64,000 bases of DNA from GCA-2687025 sp964473525. GTDB taxonomy: Bacteria; Poribacteria; WGA-4E; GCA-2687025. Below, piece after piece: positions 9,335 through 18,535 of this stretch (position 1 is its first letter; each line of letters starts with the position of its first letter). The DNA lies in assembly GCA_964473525.1 (NCBI GenBank), contig CAYYPK010000006.1:186001-250000 (forward strand), read 5' to 3'. Both the position numbers and the translations under genes were made by a program. Below the pieces are notes generated by a model. It was given only the letters and a program-made list of their open reading frames with translations. It ran no database searches and was not told where the DNA came from.

Positions 9335-11413
9335 TCATCCTCCATCGGTGGCGTCCTCAATGGCATAGCACTCGACAGCCGTATTGCCCGGGGCGCGGAA
9401 CGACCAACCCGACACCGCCACGTGTGGCACGTTGCGGAAGCTGTCACTGACCAGGTAGATGGAAGGCAAACCCCCGATGACGCCAATGACCCAGAGATTC
9501 TCTTCGTTCAGCCGCGCGATCTCTTGGAACAGACGGATCTGCTCGTCACGGTCGGTCGTCTCCTCGATCTCCCAGAAGAGTTCGATTGCCTGGCGCACCT
9601 CTGGGTACGGCTCTTCGCCGCGTAGACCTTCGGTTCGGTACCATCGCGCGTAGTCGATCGCCTGGATGGACTCGTCGCTGTAAGGGATGAACCACCTTGG
9701 GTCCAACACGGGTATCTGCTCGTCTGCCCCGCCCCAGATGCCGACGTCGTGCATGAGAGCTCGCTTGCGTTGGTAGAAGAGCTGCCGCGCCTCCTCCTTG
9801 ACCTCCGTCTTCACGCCGACCTTCGTCCAGTAGCCGGCGACAAGTTCGAGCACGCGGTTGTTGAGGGCGGTCGTCTCGATGTAGAGCTTGATGGGCTTGC
9901 CGTCCGGCCTGAGGCGGGCGCCAGAGCGGTCGCGGTCGGTGAGCCCCATCTCGTCGAGTAGCCTGTTGGCGCGCGCGGGATCGTGCTCGATGTGCGCGCT
10001 CTCGAGTTCGGCCGAGTAGAATGCGGAGGACGGCGGCGGCGACATCTGGCGAGGCGTTCCCACGGCGAAGTAGTTCGCCTCGTTCACGGCGTCGCGGTCT
10101 ATCGCGAGGGACAGCGCCTTGCGGAACCGCGCGTCGCGGATGAGCTCGCGTAACGCCGGATCCTTGTGGTTCAGGTTGGGCGCGATGACGAGTGACCCGC
10201 CGCTCCCGCTGATCCAGTGCCGCACGTCGTACCCACCCCGCGCGCGGTTCTCCATGAACAGCGGGTAGTTCTCGAATTGGAGATGCCTGCCCTGCATCCC
10301 CATCTCGCCGTTGATCGCCTTCAGGTTGATCGTCTCGCTGTCGTATATCTCGAACGTCATCCGGTCGATGTACGGGAGCTGCCGTCCTTCGGGGTCCACC
10401 TTCCAGTAGTACGGGTTCCGCTCGAAGACGGCTGGGCGGTCGGGCGGCGGCTGCGTGATGACCCACGGCCACAGGCGGGGCATGTCGACGTTGCGCCAGT
10501 CGGCGCGGTCCTGAAACAGACGCGTCCACAGGTCGAGGCCTGCCTCCTCGGCGTCCTCCTCCAACTTCTCAAGCGGCGCGTACCGCGGATGGAACTGGCT
10601 CATGTAGCGTCGCTGGTAGCGGACCATCTCATAGCCGCGACCCGAGGCGAGCTTCTCTAGGAACAGTCCGTTCGGGGAGGCGAACCGGAAGACGAGAGTG
10701 TGGTCGTCGGGCGTGCTGAGGCGCATTGTCTCGCCTCCCCGCTTGAAGTCGCGCGGGACGACCGGTGTCAGTTCCTCATTCCCTATGACGTCCTCGTACC
10801 AGAAGCGGACGTCGTCCGTCGTGAACGGCTCGCCGTCGGACCAGCGCACACCCTCGCGAAGGTGGAACGTGTACGTCCTGCCACCGTCAGCGACATCCCA
10901 CTCCACGGCGAGGTTGGCGATGACGGTGTTCGACATCGCGTCCCACCGGACGAGGCCGTCGTAGGCGAAGCGCGCTTCGACGATGCCTACATCCTGCGGG
11001 CCGGTCGCGAAGCGCGTCCACGTCCCGCCGTACGGGCCGTTCTGGTGGGGCGGCTTGATGACCAGCGGGTTCGTTGGCAGACGTTGCTCCACGGGAGGCA
11101 ACGAACCCGCCGCGACCCGGGCGCGTAGCATGGGCGCTTCATCGAATGTCGCGCCACCGGCCCACTCATCCACGGTGTGTACCCGCCGATCCGCCTTCGC
11201 GTCACGCCTCGGCGTTGCAGCCGCCGTCAACGCGTCAGAAGAGGGATCACGCGCCAACCCCTCGACGCTCGCCTCGAAGGCGACGGCGCGTTGAAGGGAG
11301 GCGGCATCCCGTGGCGTGAGTCGCCATGTGATGTACGCCAACGCCTCGACGACGAGCGCGAAGCCGGCGAACACCGCCAGCAACGCCAGCGTGATGCGGA
11401 GGGCGACCTTCAT
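9335..11413 (-). CDS. ABC transporter substrate-binding protein, family 5 (SBP_bac_5)
   Basis: This encodes 692 residues from the ATG at 11413, which places a hydrophobic segment (VALRITLALLAVFAGFALVVEALAY split around residues 3-28) at the N-terminus as an uncleaved anchor or signal. An upstream start at 11509 would bury it. The family 5 core is recognisable: WDVADGGRTYTFHLREGVRWSDGEPFTTDDV near residue 200, then KALSLAIDRDAVNEANYF and LLDEMGLTDRDRSG. At about 690 residues it is longer than most DppA/OppA proteins (500-550), with extra N-terminal sequence before the core. It heads the operon and would deliver ligand to the two permeases. Confidence 0.9.
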   Translation of the reverse strand: MKVALRITLALLAVFAGFALVVEALAYITWRLTPRDAASLQRAVAFEASVEGLARDPSSDALTAAATPRRDAKADRRVHTVDEWAGGATFDEAPMLRARVAAGSLPPVEQRLPTNPLVIKPPHQNGPYGGTWTRFATGPQDVGIVEARFAYDGLVRWDAMSNTVIANLAVEWDVADGGRTYTFHLREGVRWSDGEPFTTDDVRFWYEDVIGNEELTPVVPRDFKRGGETMRLSTPDDHTLVFRFASPNGLFLEKLASGRGYEMVRYQRRYMSQFHPRYAPLEKLEEDAEEAGLDLWTRLFQDRADWRNVDMPRLWPWVITQPPPDRPAVFERNPYYWKVDPEGRQLPYIDRMTFEIYDSETINLKAINGEMGMQGRHLQFENYPLFMENRARGGYDVRHWISGSGGSLVIAPNLNHKDPALRELIRDARFRKALSLAIDRDAVNEANYFAVGTPRQMSPPPSSAFYSAELESAHIEHDPARANRLLDEMGLTDRDRSGARLRPDGKPIKLYIETTALNNRVLELVAGYWTKVGVKTEVKEEARQLFYQRKRALMHDVGIWGGADEQIPVLDPRWFIPYSDESIQAIDYARWYRTEGLRGEEPYPEVRQAIELFWEIEETTDRDEQIRLFQEIARLNEENLWVIGVIGGLPSIYLVSDSFRNVPHVAVSGWSFRAPGNTAVECYAIEDATDGG

Positions 11414-11599
11414 GCGGGTCGGACGATAGCGATCAGCCGATGTACTCCACCTACGTGTGTGACCCGGTGGCCGCTTGGGCGAGTCGACGATTGGGCCACG
11501 CCGGGCCAATTGTCAGCCTATCGCGGCGCCTACGTGACGTCTACCGGGCGCGGCGCCAGGACGCAGTAGGGCAGGGGCTGCGTATGTACGGTCGGTCGC

Positions 11600-12055
11600 T
11601 CAGGAGGCAGTGTCGTGGCAGATGAGCTCGATCAGGTTGCCCTCGGGGTCTGGCCCGAAAATCGCTCGCGCTCGCATGTCGGGGAAAGTGGTCTCCAGGT
11701 GGATTTCGACGCCAGCGCTATCGAGCCGCTGTCGCCACGCCTCATACTCGGTCGGAGGGATCTCGAACGCCACGTGGTCCAGGCTGGTGTGTTCCTGCTT
11801 CAACCCCTCGAAGGCTCGGCCGGTCCGGTGGATGCCGCGATCTACGAGCGCGAGCAGTTGATGGTGACCACCGGCGCCAAGGTCCGACTCGAGCTCGGCA
11901 ATCTGAAGGAACATGATGCCAGGCGTGTCGCTGGGGTGTTGAGACACGAACTGGAAACCGAGGACGCCTTCATAGAAGGACCGCGCCAACGCGAGGTCGC
12001 TCACTCGGATGACGATTTCAGCAACTCCGCGGATCGATGGAAGAGCCTGACTCAT
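11600..12055 (-). CDS. VOC-superfamily (glyoxalase/bleomycin resistance/dioxygenase-like) protein
   Basis: This encodes 151 residues with two beta-alpha-beta-beta-beta units. The start AEIVIRVSDLALARSFYEGVLGF is the classical VOC opening, and LDHVAFEIP in the middle and DPEGNLIELICHD at the end supply the His and Glu that usually bind metal. The position of the first metal ligand is not obvious. It could be a lyase, dioxygenase or resistance protein; the sequence does not decide. It stands alone between the transporter operon and the S15-like hydrolase, 120 bp from the latter. Confidence 0.8.
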   Translation of the reverse strand: MSQALPSIRGVAEIVIRVSDLALARSFYEGVLGFQFVSQHPSDTPGIMFLQIAELESDLGAGGHHQLLALVDRGIHRTGRAFEGLKQEHTSLDHVAFEIPPTEYEAWRQRLDSAGVEIHLETTFPDMRARAIFGPDPEGNLIELICHDTAS

Positions 12056-12175
12056 CCTCGCCCTCTCGTGTGCCGGCGTTGGGCGCGTTCATCGCGTCCT
12101 GGCGCCAAGATATCGTCAACGGGGCCGTGCCAATCAACGCGGGCCACGCCGCGCGCGCCGCGTTGAACATGGCCC

Positions 12176-13831
12176 TCACTGTGGGATGACGGGTAGCACT
12201 ACCCGCGATGCGCGCGCGCCGCCGTGGTGCACCGTCTGCCGCACGACCACCACGTGATCCTCGAAGCCGATGTCGCCGCCGCCATTCGTGTTCCGATCGA
12301 TCAGTGGGAAGTTGCTGCTAGTGACGTGCAAGCGGATTCTGTGACCACGCAGGAAGACGTTGCTCGTCGGCTGTAGCTCGATGGTGTACTCGTACACGCG
12401 GCCCGGCTGGATAAGACTGGGCTCGCCCCAGATCGACTCACGGTACCGCGCGCGCACGAGTCCCTCGGTGATGTTGTAGGCCGTGCCGTCCGGCTGGACA
12501 TCAATTAGCCGCGCGAAGAAATCCGTGTCACGACCCGTCGATGCCGCGTATAGCCGCACTTCAACAGGGCCCGTGACCTCCACGTTATCCTCGAGCGGCG
12601 GCGTGGAGTAGACCAGCACGTCGGCTCGTTCCTCGTTGGGGCGTTGGTCGACAGCGCCTACGCGCAGGACGCCAGGGATGTCCGGCGAGGAGTGGTTACC
12701 GCCGAGCGTGGGCGTCGGGTCATCCGGGTCGTACACGTACGACAGCGAGGATTCCTCGCCAGGCGCTGTCATCGACAGGCCCCCGTGGCCCTCGCCCCCA
12801 GGGACGAGGTAGAAGTCCGTGTATTCCGTACGGGCCAGAGGCCACTCCCGCTCGTGTCGCCACTCGTTGATGCCCATCACGAATAGGCGCACGGGTGGCT
12901 CATCGGCGATGCCCGCGGCGGTGCCTTTCACCACGTAGTCCAGCCACCGGATCGCCAGCCCTACCTCGTCTTTGGCGGCGTTGGCGCCGAAGTCTCGGTC
13001 TCCAACGACCCGGTTGAGATGGTCGGACGGGTTGATGACGACACGGACCTCCTCCGTGGCGCCGACCGCGCGCAGCGCCTCGTAGCTCTTGAGGACGGCG
13101 CCTGGGTAGTTGTCGTACCAGCCGCACATGAGGTACGTCGGCACGCGGATCTGGTCGTACCGGTCGCGGATGCCTATCGCCTGCCAGTAGTCGTCATAGG
13201 TGGAATGCGTGACGTACTCGCGCCACATCTGGTTCTCAGGCGTGCCCGCGACCGTGTCCAGGTCGATGAGCGGCAGGTGTCGATACCAGTTGAGCCACCC
13301 GAACGCCTCGATCTTGTCCTGCCCACCATCGTCGTAGATGCGACGCGCTGTGTGCGCGAGTTGGATCGCGCCGTGGTCCCGGTAGCCACGCTCCCAGAAG
13401 TCCGCGTTCACGTTCTGTGGAACTATCGCCCTGAGGTTGGGGTGGCGCTCCGGCGCGACGAGCCACTGCGTCGCCGCCCAGTACGACTTGCCGTACATCG
13501 CGATGTCACCGTTGCACCACGGCTGCGACGCGATCCACGTGAGGGCGTCGTACCCGTCCTTGGCGTCGTCGAAGAACCGGTTCATCACGCCTTCGGACCT
13601 GGCGTGACCGCGTGTGGACTGACCCACGTAGACGTAACCCGCTTTGGTGAACCGCTCGTGATCTTGTCCGAAGCCAGGCCAGTACGCTCTCGTGAACACC
13701 ACCGGGTACGATCCGGCGCCAGGCTTCCATATTCTGGTGTGTAGGCGGACGCCATCCGACATTGGCATCATGACGTCGTCAGGGTCAGACGCCGAGAAGA
13801 GGGCGCAGGCGAGAGCGGTCAGGCACAGCAC
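12176..13831 (-). CDS. CocE/NonD-family hydrolase (X-Pro dipeptidyl-peptidase S15-like)
   Basis: This encodes 551 residues from a GTG at 13831, supported by GGAGG six bases upstream; no ATG is available before the preceding gene's stop. The N-terminus LCLTALACALFSAS may be a short signal peptide. The alpha/beta-hydrolase domain has SDGVRLHTRIWKP, the GQSTRGHARSEG loop, and the nucleophile elbow YGKSYWAATQ. The acid residue is Asp in CGWYDNY and the probable His lies in NPSDHL. The C-terminal jelly-roll (PLEDNVEVTGPVEVRLYAAS, then a FLRGHRIRLHVTSSNFP region) is characteristic of CocE and PepX. It likely hydrolyses an ester or amide. It lies 69 bp after the aldo/keto reductase gene on the same strand. 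Confidence 0.9.
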   Translation of the reverse strand: MLCLTALACALFSASDPDDVMMPMSDGVRLHTRIWKPGAGSYPVVFTRAYWPGFGQDHERFTKAGYVYVGQSTRGHARSEGVMNRFFDDAKDGYDALTWIASQPWCNGDIAMYGKSYWAATQWLVAPERHPNLRAIVPQNVNADFWERGYRDHGAIQLAHTARRIYDDGGQDKIEAFGWLNWYRHLPLIDLDTVAGTPENQMWREYVTHSTYDDYWQAIGIRDRYDQIRVPTYLMCGWYDNYPGAVLKSYEALRAVGATEEVRVVINPSDHLNRVVGDRDFGANAAKDEVGLAIRWLDYVVKGTAAGIADEPPVRLFVMGINEWRHEREWPLARTEYTDFYLVPGGEGHGGLSMTAPGEESSLSYVYDPDDPTPTLGGNHSSPDIPGVLRVGAVDQRPNEERADVLVYSTPPLEDNVEVTGPVEVRLYAASTGRDTDFFARLIDVQPDGTAYNITEGLVRARYRESIWGEPSLIQPGRVYEYTIELQPTSNVFLRGHRIRLHVTSSNFPLIDRNTNGGGDIGFEDHVVVVRQTVHHGGARASRVVLPVIPQ

Positions 13832-13900
13832 TTGCTGCCTCCAAGAACAACCCGCCGCCGGTGGCCCGGCTGACGTATCTGGCCGCAGCCACTGGCGTGA

Positions 13901-14893
13901 CTAGTCGATGGACTCCACCCACTTGTTCGGGGCCGTGTTCACCTCGTACTGGTCGAACACCCGGTCGATGGCGGCGCGGTCGTCGTTGCTGAGCGTCCAG
14001 CCCAGGGCGCCCATGTTCGCGTCTACCTCTCGCACCCGTCGCGCCCCAACGAGCGCCGTGCTGACAGCGGGGTGCGACAGCGTCCAGTTGAGCGCGAGTT
14101 CGGGCAGAGACTTACCGAGGCGTTCAGCGATCTCCTTCACGCCGTCGACGACCTTCAGGTTCCGTCGGAACACGTCGTCCGCGAAGAGGCGTAGCGAGAA
14201 GCCGCCGCCCCCGCCGCGTCGCCAGTCGTTCTTCTCGAACTGCGTGTCCTCGTCGAAGGCTCCCGCCAGCAGACCGTAGGCGAGGGAGCCGTACGTCATC
14301 ATCCCGATGTCGTGTTCCTGCGCGTAGCCGAAGATCTCCTGAGCCATGCGCCGGTCGAACATGTTGTAGCCGTATTGCAGCACGTCGACGCGCCGCACCG
14401 CCATGCAACGCTGGATCTCCTCCAACGTGAAGTTCGACAGCCCGATGAAGCGCGCCTTGCCTGCTTGTACGATCTCGTCCAACGCCAGCATCGTCTCGTC
14501 GAACGGCGTCTCGCGGTCTGGCCAATGCACGAGGAAGACGTCGACGTAGTCCGTGCCCATGCGCTTCAAACTGCGGTCAATGGCGGCGTGCGCCATCTCG
14601 CGGCCAGCGTCGCGTCCTCGTAGGCGGTCGTTCTTGTATCCGATGCCGAACTTCGTCACGAGGACGATTTCGTCGCGGCGATGCCCCACCGCCTCGAAGA
14701 CCATGTCCTCCGAAGCGCCTTTGCCGTAGTCCTCGGCGGTGTCCAAGCACGTGATGCCCAGGTCGATGGCTCGGTTCGCGGCGGCGATGATCTCCGCCTT
14801 GTCGAACGAGCCGTAGCCCCCGCTCATCTCCCAGCATCCGTAGCCGATGGCGGATATGTCGATCCCAGTCTTGCCGAAGGGTCGGGTTTCCAC
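13901..14893 (-). CDS. aldo/keto reductase
   Basis: This encodes 330 residues from a GTG at 14893 with AGGAG seven bases upstream. The NAD(P)H-dependent (beta/alpha)8 barrel carries the full catalytic tetrad: Asp51 and Tyr56 (LDTAEDYG), Lys81 (VTKFG) and His123 (VHWPD). The cofactor-binding end is SALVGARRVREVDANMGAL. The closest type is the YghZ/IolS-like group acting on sugar or inositol-derived aldehydes or ketones, judging from the start RPFGKTGIDISAIGYGCWEMSG (broken here by wording only). The GH1 gene lies 72 bp upstream on the same strand, suggesting a shared carbohydrate role. Confidence 0.92.
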   Translation of the reverse strand: METRPFGKTGIDISAIGYGCWEMSGGYGSFDKAEIIAAANRAIDLGITCLDTAEDYGKGASEDMVFEAVGHRRDEIVLVTKFGIGYKNDRLRGRDAGREMAHAAIDRSLKRMGTDYVDVFLVHWPDRETPFDETMLALDEIVQAGKARFIGLSNFTLEEIQRCMAVRRVDVLQYGYNMFDRRMAQEIFGYAQEHDIGMMTYGSLAYGLLAGAFDEDTQFEKNDWRRGGGGGFSLRLFADDVFRRNLKVVDGVKEIAERLGKSLPELALNWTLSHPAVSTALVGARRVREVDANMGALGWTLSNDDRAAIDRVFDQYEVNTAPNKWVESID

Positions 14894-14965
14894 GTCTGCG
14901 CTCCTGGCTTTCAGGGAGATTGGCGGCGGGTGCGGAGCCAGTGTACGGGTGGGAGCCGGGGTGGT

Positions 14966-16267
14966 CTAGGGGCCGACGGCGCGCGTCTGGCAGATGTCGG
15001 CATAGTACTCGCCGCTCGCCTTAACGGAGCGTTCCTGCGTGCTTGGGTCGACGGCGACCAGCCCGAACTTCGGCGCCAAGCCGCCGCCCCACTCGAAGCC
15101 GTCCAGGAAGGAGCGGTGGTAGTACCGCTCAATAGGTATACCGACGTCCTTCGCTGCGACTACCTGCGCCAAGTGGTCGCGGATGAAGCGCACGCGCGCC
15201 TCGTCATCGTCTGTCGCTATGCCATTGCCGGTGATGAAGAGGGGTTTCCCTATCGCCTCGTGGCAGTCGGCGCAGACGTTGCGTAGCCCTTCGGCGTCGA
15301 TTTCCCAGCCCAGGTCGGTCTTCGGCGCTGCGGGGTCGGCGTGTTCTATGATGCGGCCGCGCGGAGACAGCCGCGCGCGGAACGGGCGGTAGTAACTGAC
15401 ACCGACGAAGTCCGTGAAGTCGCCGCTGCCCTCGGGAAAGTTGTTGTAGCGGTGCGGGAATCCGTACGGAGGCAAGAAGTGCCCGATGGCGTGCGCCATG
15501 AGCGGGGCGTCCTGGAACAGGTGTTCGCCCAGCCAGCGTGCCGCGCGGTCCCGCTTCTTGTCGACGCGCGCGGCCGAAAACGCCAGGAAGTGCAGCGCCA
15601 TCCCCACGCGTGGGTCGGGCCATCCCTTGCCGCGGTACAGCTCGTGGATGCGCCTGTGCGCCCGGATGTGCGCCCTCAGCATGTGCCGCACGGACAGCCT
15701 GTAGCCGCGCAGGTGACGCTTGCGTCTGGCAGGTGGCCACGACCGATCCAGGTAGCCGTGGAAGGCGTACACGGTGGGCTCGTTCACGGTGAGCCAGTCA
15801 GCGACGAGGTCGCCCAGGCGCTCTACGACGAGATCCACGTACGCCGCGAACGCGTCCAATACCTCGCGGTTCTCCCATCCTCCCGCGTCCTCAACCCACG
15901 TCGGGTTCGTGAAGTGGTGCAGCGTCACGAGCGGGACGATACCCTTGTCGCGTAGCAGCCCCAACTCCTGGCGGTACCGCTCCAGCGCGGCTTCGTCCCA
16001 GCGGCCTCGCTCCGGCTCGACGCGCGCCCACTCGACGCTCATGCGGTACGTCTGCTGATGCAGGCTCGCGAGCAGGTCGACATCCTCGGCGACGCGCTCC
16101 CAATGGCCTACGGCGTCCCCCGTGTGCGACCCGTCGCCCGTCCTGCCGGCGTCGCAATGTCGCGACCAACTGTGCGCCACGTCGCCGCCCTCGATCTGCG
16201 TGGCCGACGAGCCGCACCCAAGCAGCAGGTCGGACGGGAGCGCGATCGCTTCGGCGTGGTCGCTCAT
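14966..16267 (-). CDS. glycoside hydrolase family 1 protein with nucleophile Glu replaced by Gly
   Basis: This encodes 433 residues, the normal GH1 length, with no signal peptide. GH1 landmarks are in place: SSATQIEGG near residue 20, YRMSVEWARVEP, LHHFTNPTWVEDAGGWENRE, the acid/base motif TVNEPT with Glu163, GVSYYRPF, and the C-terminal FEWGGGLAPKFGLVAVD substrate/aglycone wall. The nucleophile motif, normally ITENG, reads ITGNG. Residue 347 is Gly, encoded by GGC at 15227-15229; a Glu codon would need two changes to become GGC. The family's double-displacement reaction needs that Glu. The protein is therefore either a pseudoenzyme, a binder, or catalytically altered. Everything around the site is conserved and the gene is not otherwise decayed. 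Confidence 0.9.
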   Translation of the reverse strand: MSDHAEAIALPSDLLLGCGSSATQIEGGDVAHSWSRHCDAGRTGDGSHTGDAVGHWERVAEDVDLLASLHQQTYRMSVEWARVEPERGRWDEAALERYRQELGLLRDKGIVPLVTLHHFTNPTWVEDAGGWENREVLDAFAAYVDLVVERLGDLVADWLTVNEPTVYAFHGYLDRSWPPARRKRHLRGYRLSVRHMLRAHIRAHRRIHELYRGKGWPDPRVGMALHFLAFSAARVDKKRDRAARWLGEHLFQDAPLMAHAIGHFLPPYGFPHRYNNFPEGSGDFTDFVGVSYYRPFRARLSPRGRIIEHADPAAPKTDLGWEIDAEGLRNVCADCHEAIGKPLFITGNGIATDDDEARVRFIRDHLAQVVAAKDVGIPIERYYHRSFLDGFEWGGGLAPKFGLVAVDPSTQERSVKASGEYYADICQTRAVGP

Positions 16268-16312
16268 GGCGCGTTGCCCCCGGCCTGGTTGGTCTCTTAC
16301 AGCCGCCTGGCG

Positions 16313-18355
16313 TTAAGTCGGTATGCCGTCGGTAAGGTCCGGCATGTCGTAGTCATCAGTAGCCGAGCCACGACCGCCCCGCTGGCCGCGACCTCTGCCT
16401 CGACGCTCGGGTTCGCGTTCGTCGTCGTCCTGTGACCCCGCGCGCCCGTCCAGCCGGAACTGCACTTCGTGGAGACGCGCGTACAGGCCGCCCTGTGCGA
16501 GTAGCTGCTCGTGGGCGCCCGTCTCCACGATGCGTCCCTCGTCCAGCACGATGATCTGGTCGGCGTGCTGGACCGTGGACAACCGGTGCGCGATGACGAA
16601 CGTCGTGCGGTTACGGACGAGGTTGTCGATCGCCTGCTGGATGAGCATCTCCGTCTCGGAGTCGACGGAGGACGTCGCCTCGTCGAGGATGAGGATGCGC
16701 GCGTCCGCGAGGATGGCGCGGGCGATGGAGATGCGTTGTCTCTGCCCGCCCGACAGCTTCACGCCGCGCTCGCCGATGAGCGTGTCGTATCCGTCCGTGA
16801 GTTCAGAGATGAACTCGTGGGCGTTCGCGGCCTTCGCAGCCTCGACAAGGTCGTCGTCCGTGGCGCTGTGGCGACCATAGCGCAGGTTGTTCTTGACGGT
16901 GTCGTTGAAGAGGAAGGGATCCTGCAACACGATGCCGATCTGCGACCTGAGCGAGTCGAGGTCTGCTTCCCGCACGTCCACGCCGTCGACCAGCAGCGCG
17001 CCCCCGGATACGTCGTAGAACCTGGGAATGAGGTTCACGAGCGTTGTCTTCCCCGCTCCGCTGGGGCCGACAAGCGCGACCATCTCGCCCGGCTTCGCGT
17101 GCAGGTGGACATCGCCCAGCACCTTCACGGCGTCGCGGTACTCGAAGTCGACGTGCTGGAACTCGACCTCGCCTCGGAGGGCGGGCAACACCGTGGCGCC
17201 CTCGGGCGACTGCACGCCGGGCTCCGTGTCGAGCAGCTCGAAGACGCGCTCGCAGGACGCCAGCGCGCGTTGCACGTGGTTGTAGAAGCGCGTCAGCCCA
17301 GTGATGGGACCGAACAGCATCGGCAGGTATTGCAGGAACACGACGAACATGCCCGGGTTCAGGTCGCCGTTCATGACCTTCACGCTGCCGACGCCCAGCA
17401 CGACGAGGATGCCTATCTGGTTCAGCAGGTCCACCCACGGACGGAAGGTCGCGAAGATCGAGGCCAGCCGGACATTCAGCGTGTAGTTCTCGCGGCTCTT
17501 GACGTTGAACCGGCCGAGTTCGTGCTCCTCGCGCACGAAGCTCTGGATGATACGGATGCCGGAGATGTTGTCCTGGATGAGCGCGTTGAGTTCGCCGACC
17601 TTCTTGCGCAGTTCCCGGAAGTTCTTGCGCAGCAGCCTCCCGACCAGGAACGTCGACAGCAGCAGGAGGGGCGCGGCGACGAGGCTCATGCTCGTGAGTT
17701 GCCAGTCCCACAGCATACAGAAGTAGAGCACCCACGCCAGCCGACACACATCCGTGATCAGTCCGATAACGGGACCGACGATGACGCTCTCCAGCGAGTT
17801 CACGTCGTTCACGACGCGAGACATGACGTCGCCGGTCTGCTGGTTCTCGAAGTAGCTCAGCGACAGCTTCTGCACATGGCGATACGCCTGGCTCCGCATG
17901 TCGTAGATGAGTCCTTGACCCACCCTCGCCATGACGATGCCTTGTATCGCCGAGAACACGCGGCTGACCACGAACAGAACCAGAAACGCTGCGACCAGCA
18001 CAGTCGCGATGACGACTGTTGGGTGAGACTCCGGCATCCATTGGCTAGCCACGTGTCTGGCGGCGCGGCGCATGTAGGGGGCAATGGGGAGTGGCTTGCG
18101 TGGGTCGGGAGCTACGTCAGGGCGCTCGTCCACGCTCGGCGCTGCGTCTGGCATCATGCCACCGTTGCCGGTGATCTCGTTCACCGCGACGCCCATCACC
18201 TGCGGCGGGAGGACGCTCATGAAGGCGGTCACAAGCGAGAGCACGAGTATGAGCCCTACCAGCCGCCAGTAGGGTTTCGCGTAGCGCAGCAGCCGCGGAT
18301 ACGTCTGGCGAAAGTTGACTTTGCGACCGTCGTCGACGCCGCCGTGGCGGCCCAT
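16313..18355 (-). CDS. MsbA-like ABC exporter, fused permease and ATPase
   Basis: This encodes 680 residues from the ATG at 18355; a GTG at 18364 is an alternative and neither has a clear ribosome site. Six transmembrane helices occupy residues about 30-340 (ABC_membrane). The first periplasmic loop is long and rich in Pro and Asp. The nucleotide-binding domain has Walker A GPSGAGKTTL, Q-loop VLQDPFLFNDT, signature LSGGQRQR, Walker B ILILDEATSS and H-loop AHRLST. All are intact, so it should form an active homodimeric exporter of lipid or another hydrophobic substrate. The C-terminal tail is basic and Gly-Arg rich (RGRGRGQRGGRG), which is unusual for the family. A divergent histidine kinase gene lies on the other side. 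Confidence 0.95.
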   Translation of the reverse strand: MGRHGGVDDGRKVNFRQTYPRLLRYAKPYWRLVGLILVLSLVTAFMSVLPPQVMGVAVNEITGNGGMMPDAAPSVDERPDVAPDPRKPLPIAPYMRRAARHVASQWMPESHPTVVIATVLVAAFLVLFVVSRVFSAIQGIVMARVGQGLIYDMRSQAYRHVQKLSLSYFENQQTGDVMSRVVNDVNSLESVIVGPVIGLITDVCRLAWVLYFCMLWDWQLTSMSLVAAPLLLLSTFLVGRLLRKNFRELRKKVGELNALIQDNISGIRIIQSFVREEHELGRFNVKSRENYTLNVRLASIFATFRPWVDLLNQIGILVVLGVGSVKVMNGDLNPGMFVVFLQYLPMLFGPITGLTRFYNHVQRALASCERVFELLDTEPGVQSPEGATVLPALRGEVEFQHVDFEYRDAVKVLGDVHLHAKPGEMVALVGPSGAGKTTLVNLIPRFYDVSGGALLVDGVDVREADLDSLRSQIGIVLQDPFLFNDTVKNNLRYGRHSATDDDLVEAAKAANAHEFISELTDGYDTLIGERGVKLSGGQRQRISIARAILADARILILDEATSSVDSETEMLIQQAIDNLVRNRTTFVIAHRLSTVQHADQIIVLDEGRIVETGAHEQLLAQGGLYARLHEVQFRLDGRAGSQDDDEREPERRGRGRGQRGGRGSATDDYDMPDLTDGIPT

Positions 18356-18535
18356 GCCGCGCACTAGGGTCCGGCTCCGGCCCGGGTCATGCGGGAATCA
18401 GGCGGGTTGGACACGCGACCTCCTTGTGATCCGATGTGCTATCTGTTCTCCAATTCTTGCTATAGAGGGATGGACGGCGCAAGGTGGAGGGAGGGTTAAG
18501 CTGAGTCGCTGATTCTGGGCGCGCGCCAGGTGGGC

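Noticed and set aside
8331..9338. Upstream extension (about 336 codons) of the DppC-like frame through the DppB gene
   Set aside because: The real start is the ATG at 8330 in the ATGA overlap. The upstream part is an out-of-frame reading of the DppB gene.
16511..18367. A 618-codon open frame on the plus strand
   Set aside because: It lies antisense to the complete MsbA-like exporter gene, which has every ABC motif. The plus-strand product has no recognisable motif and has the composition expected of a GC-rich antisense shadow.
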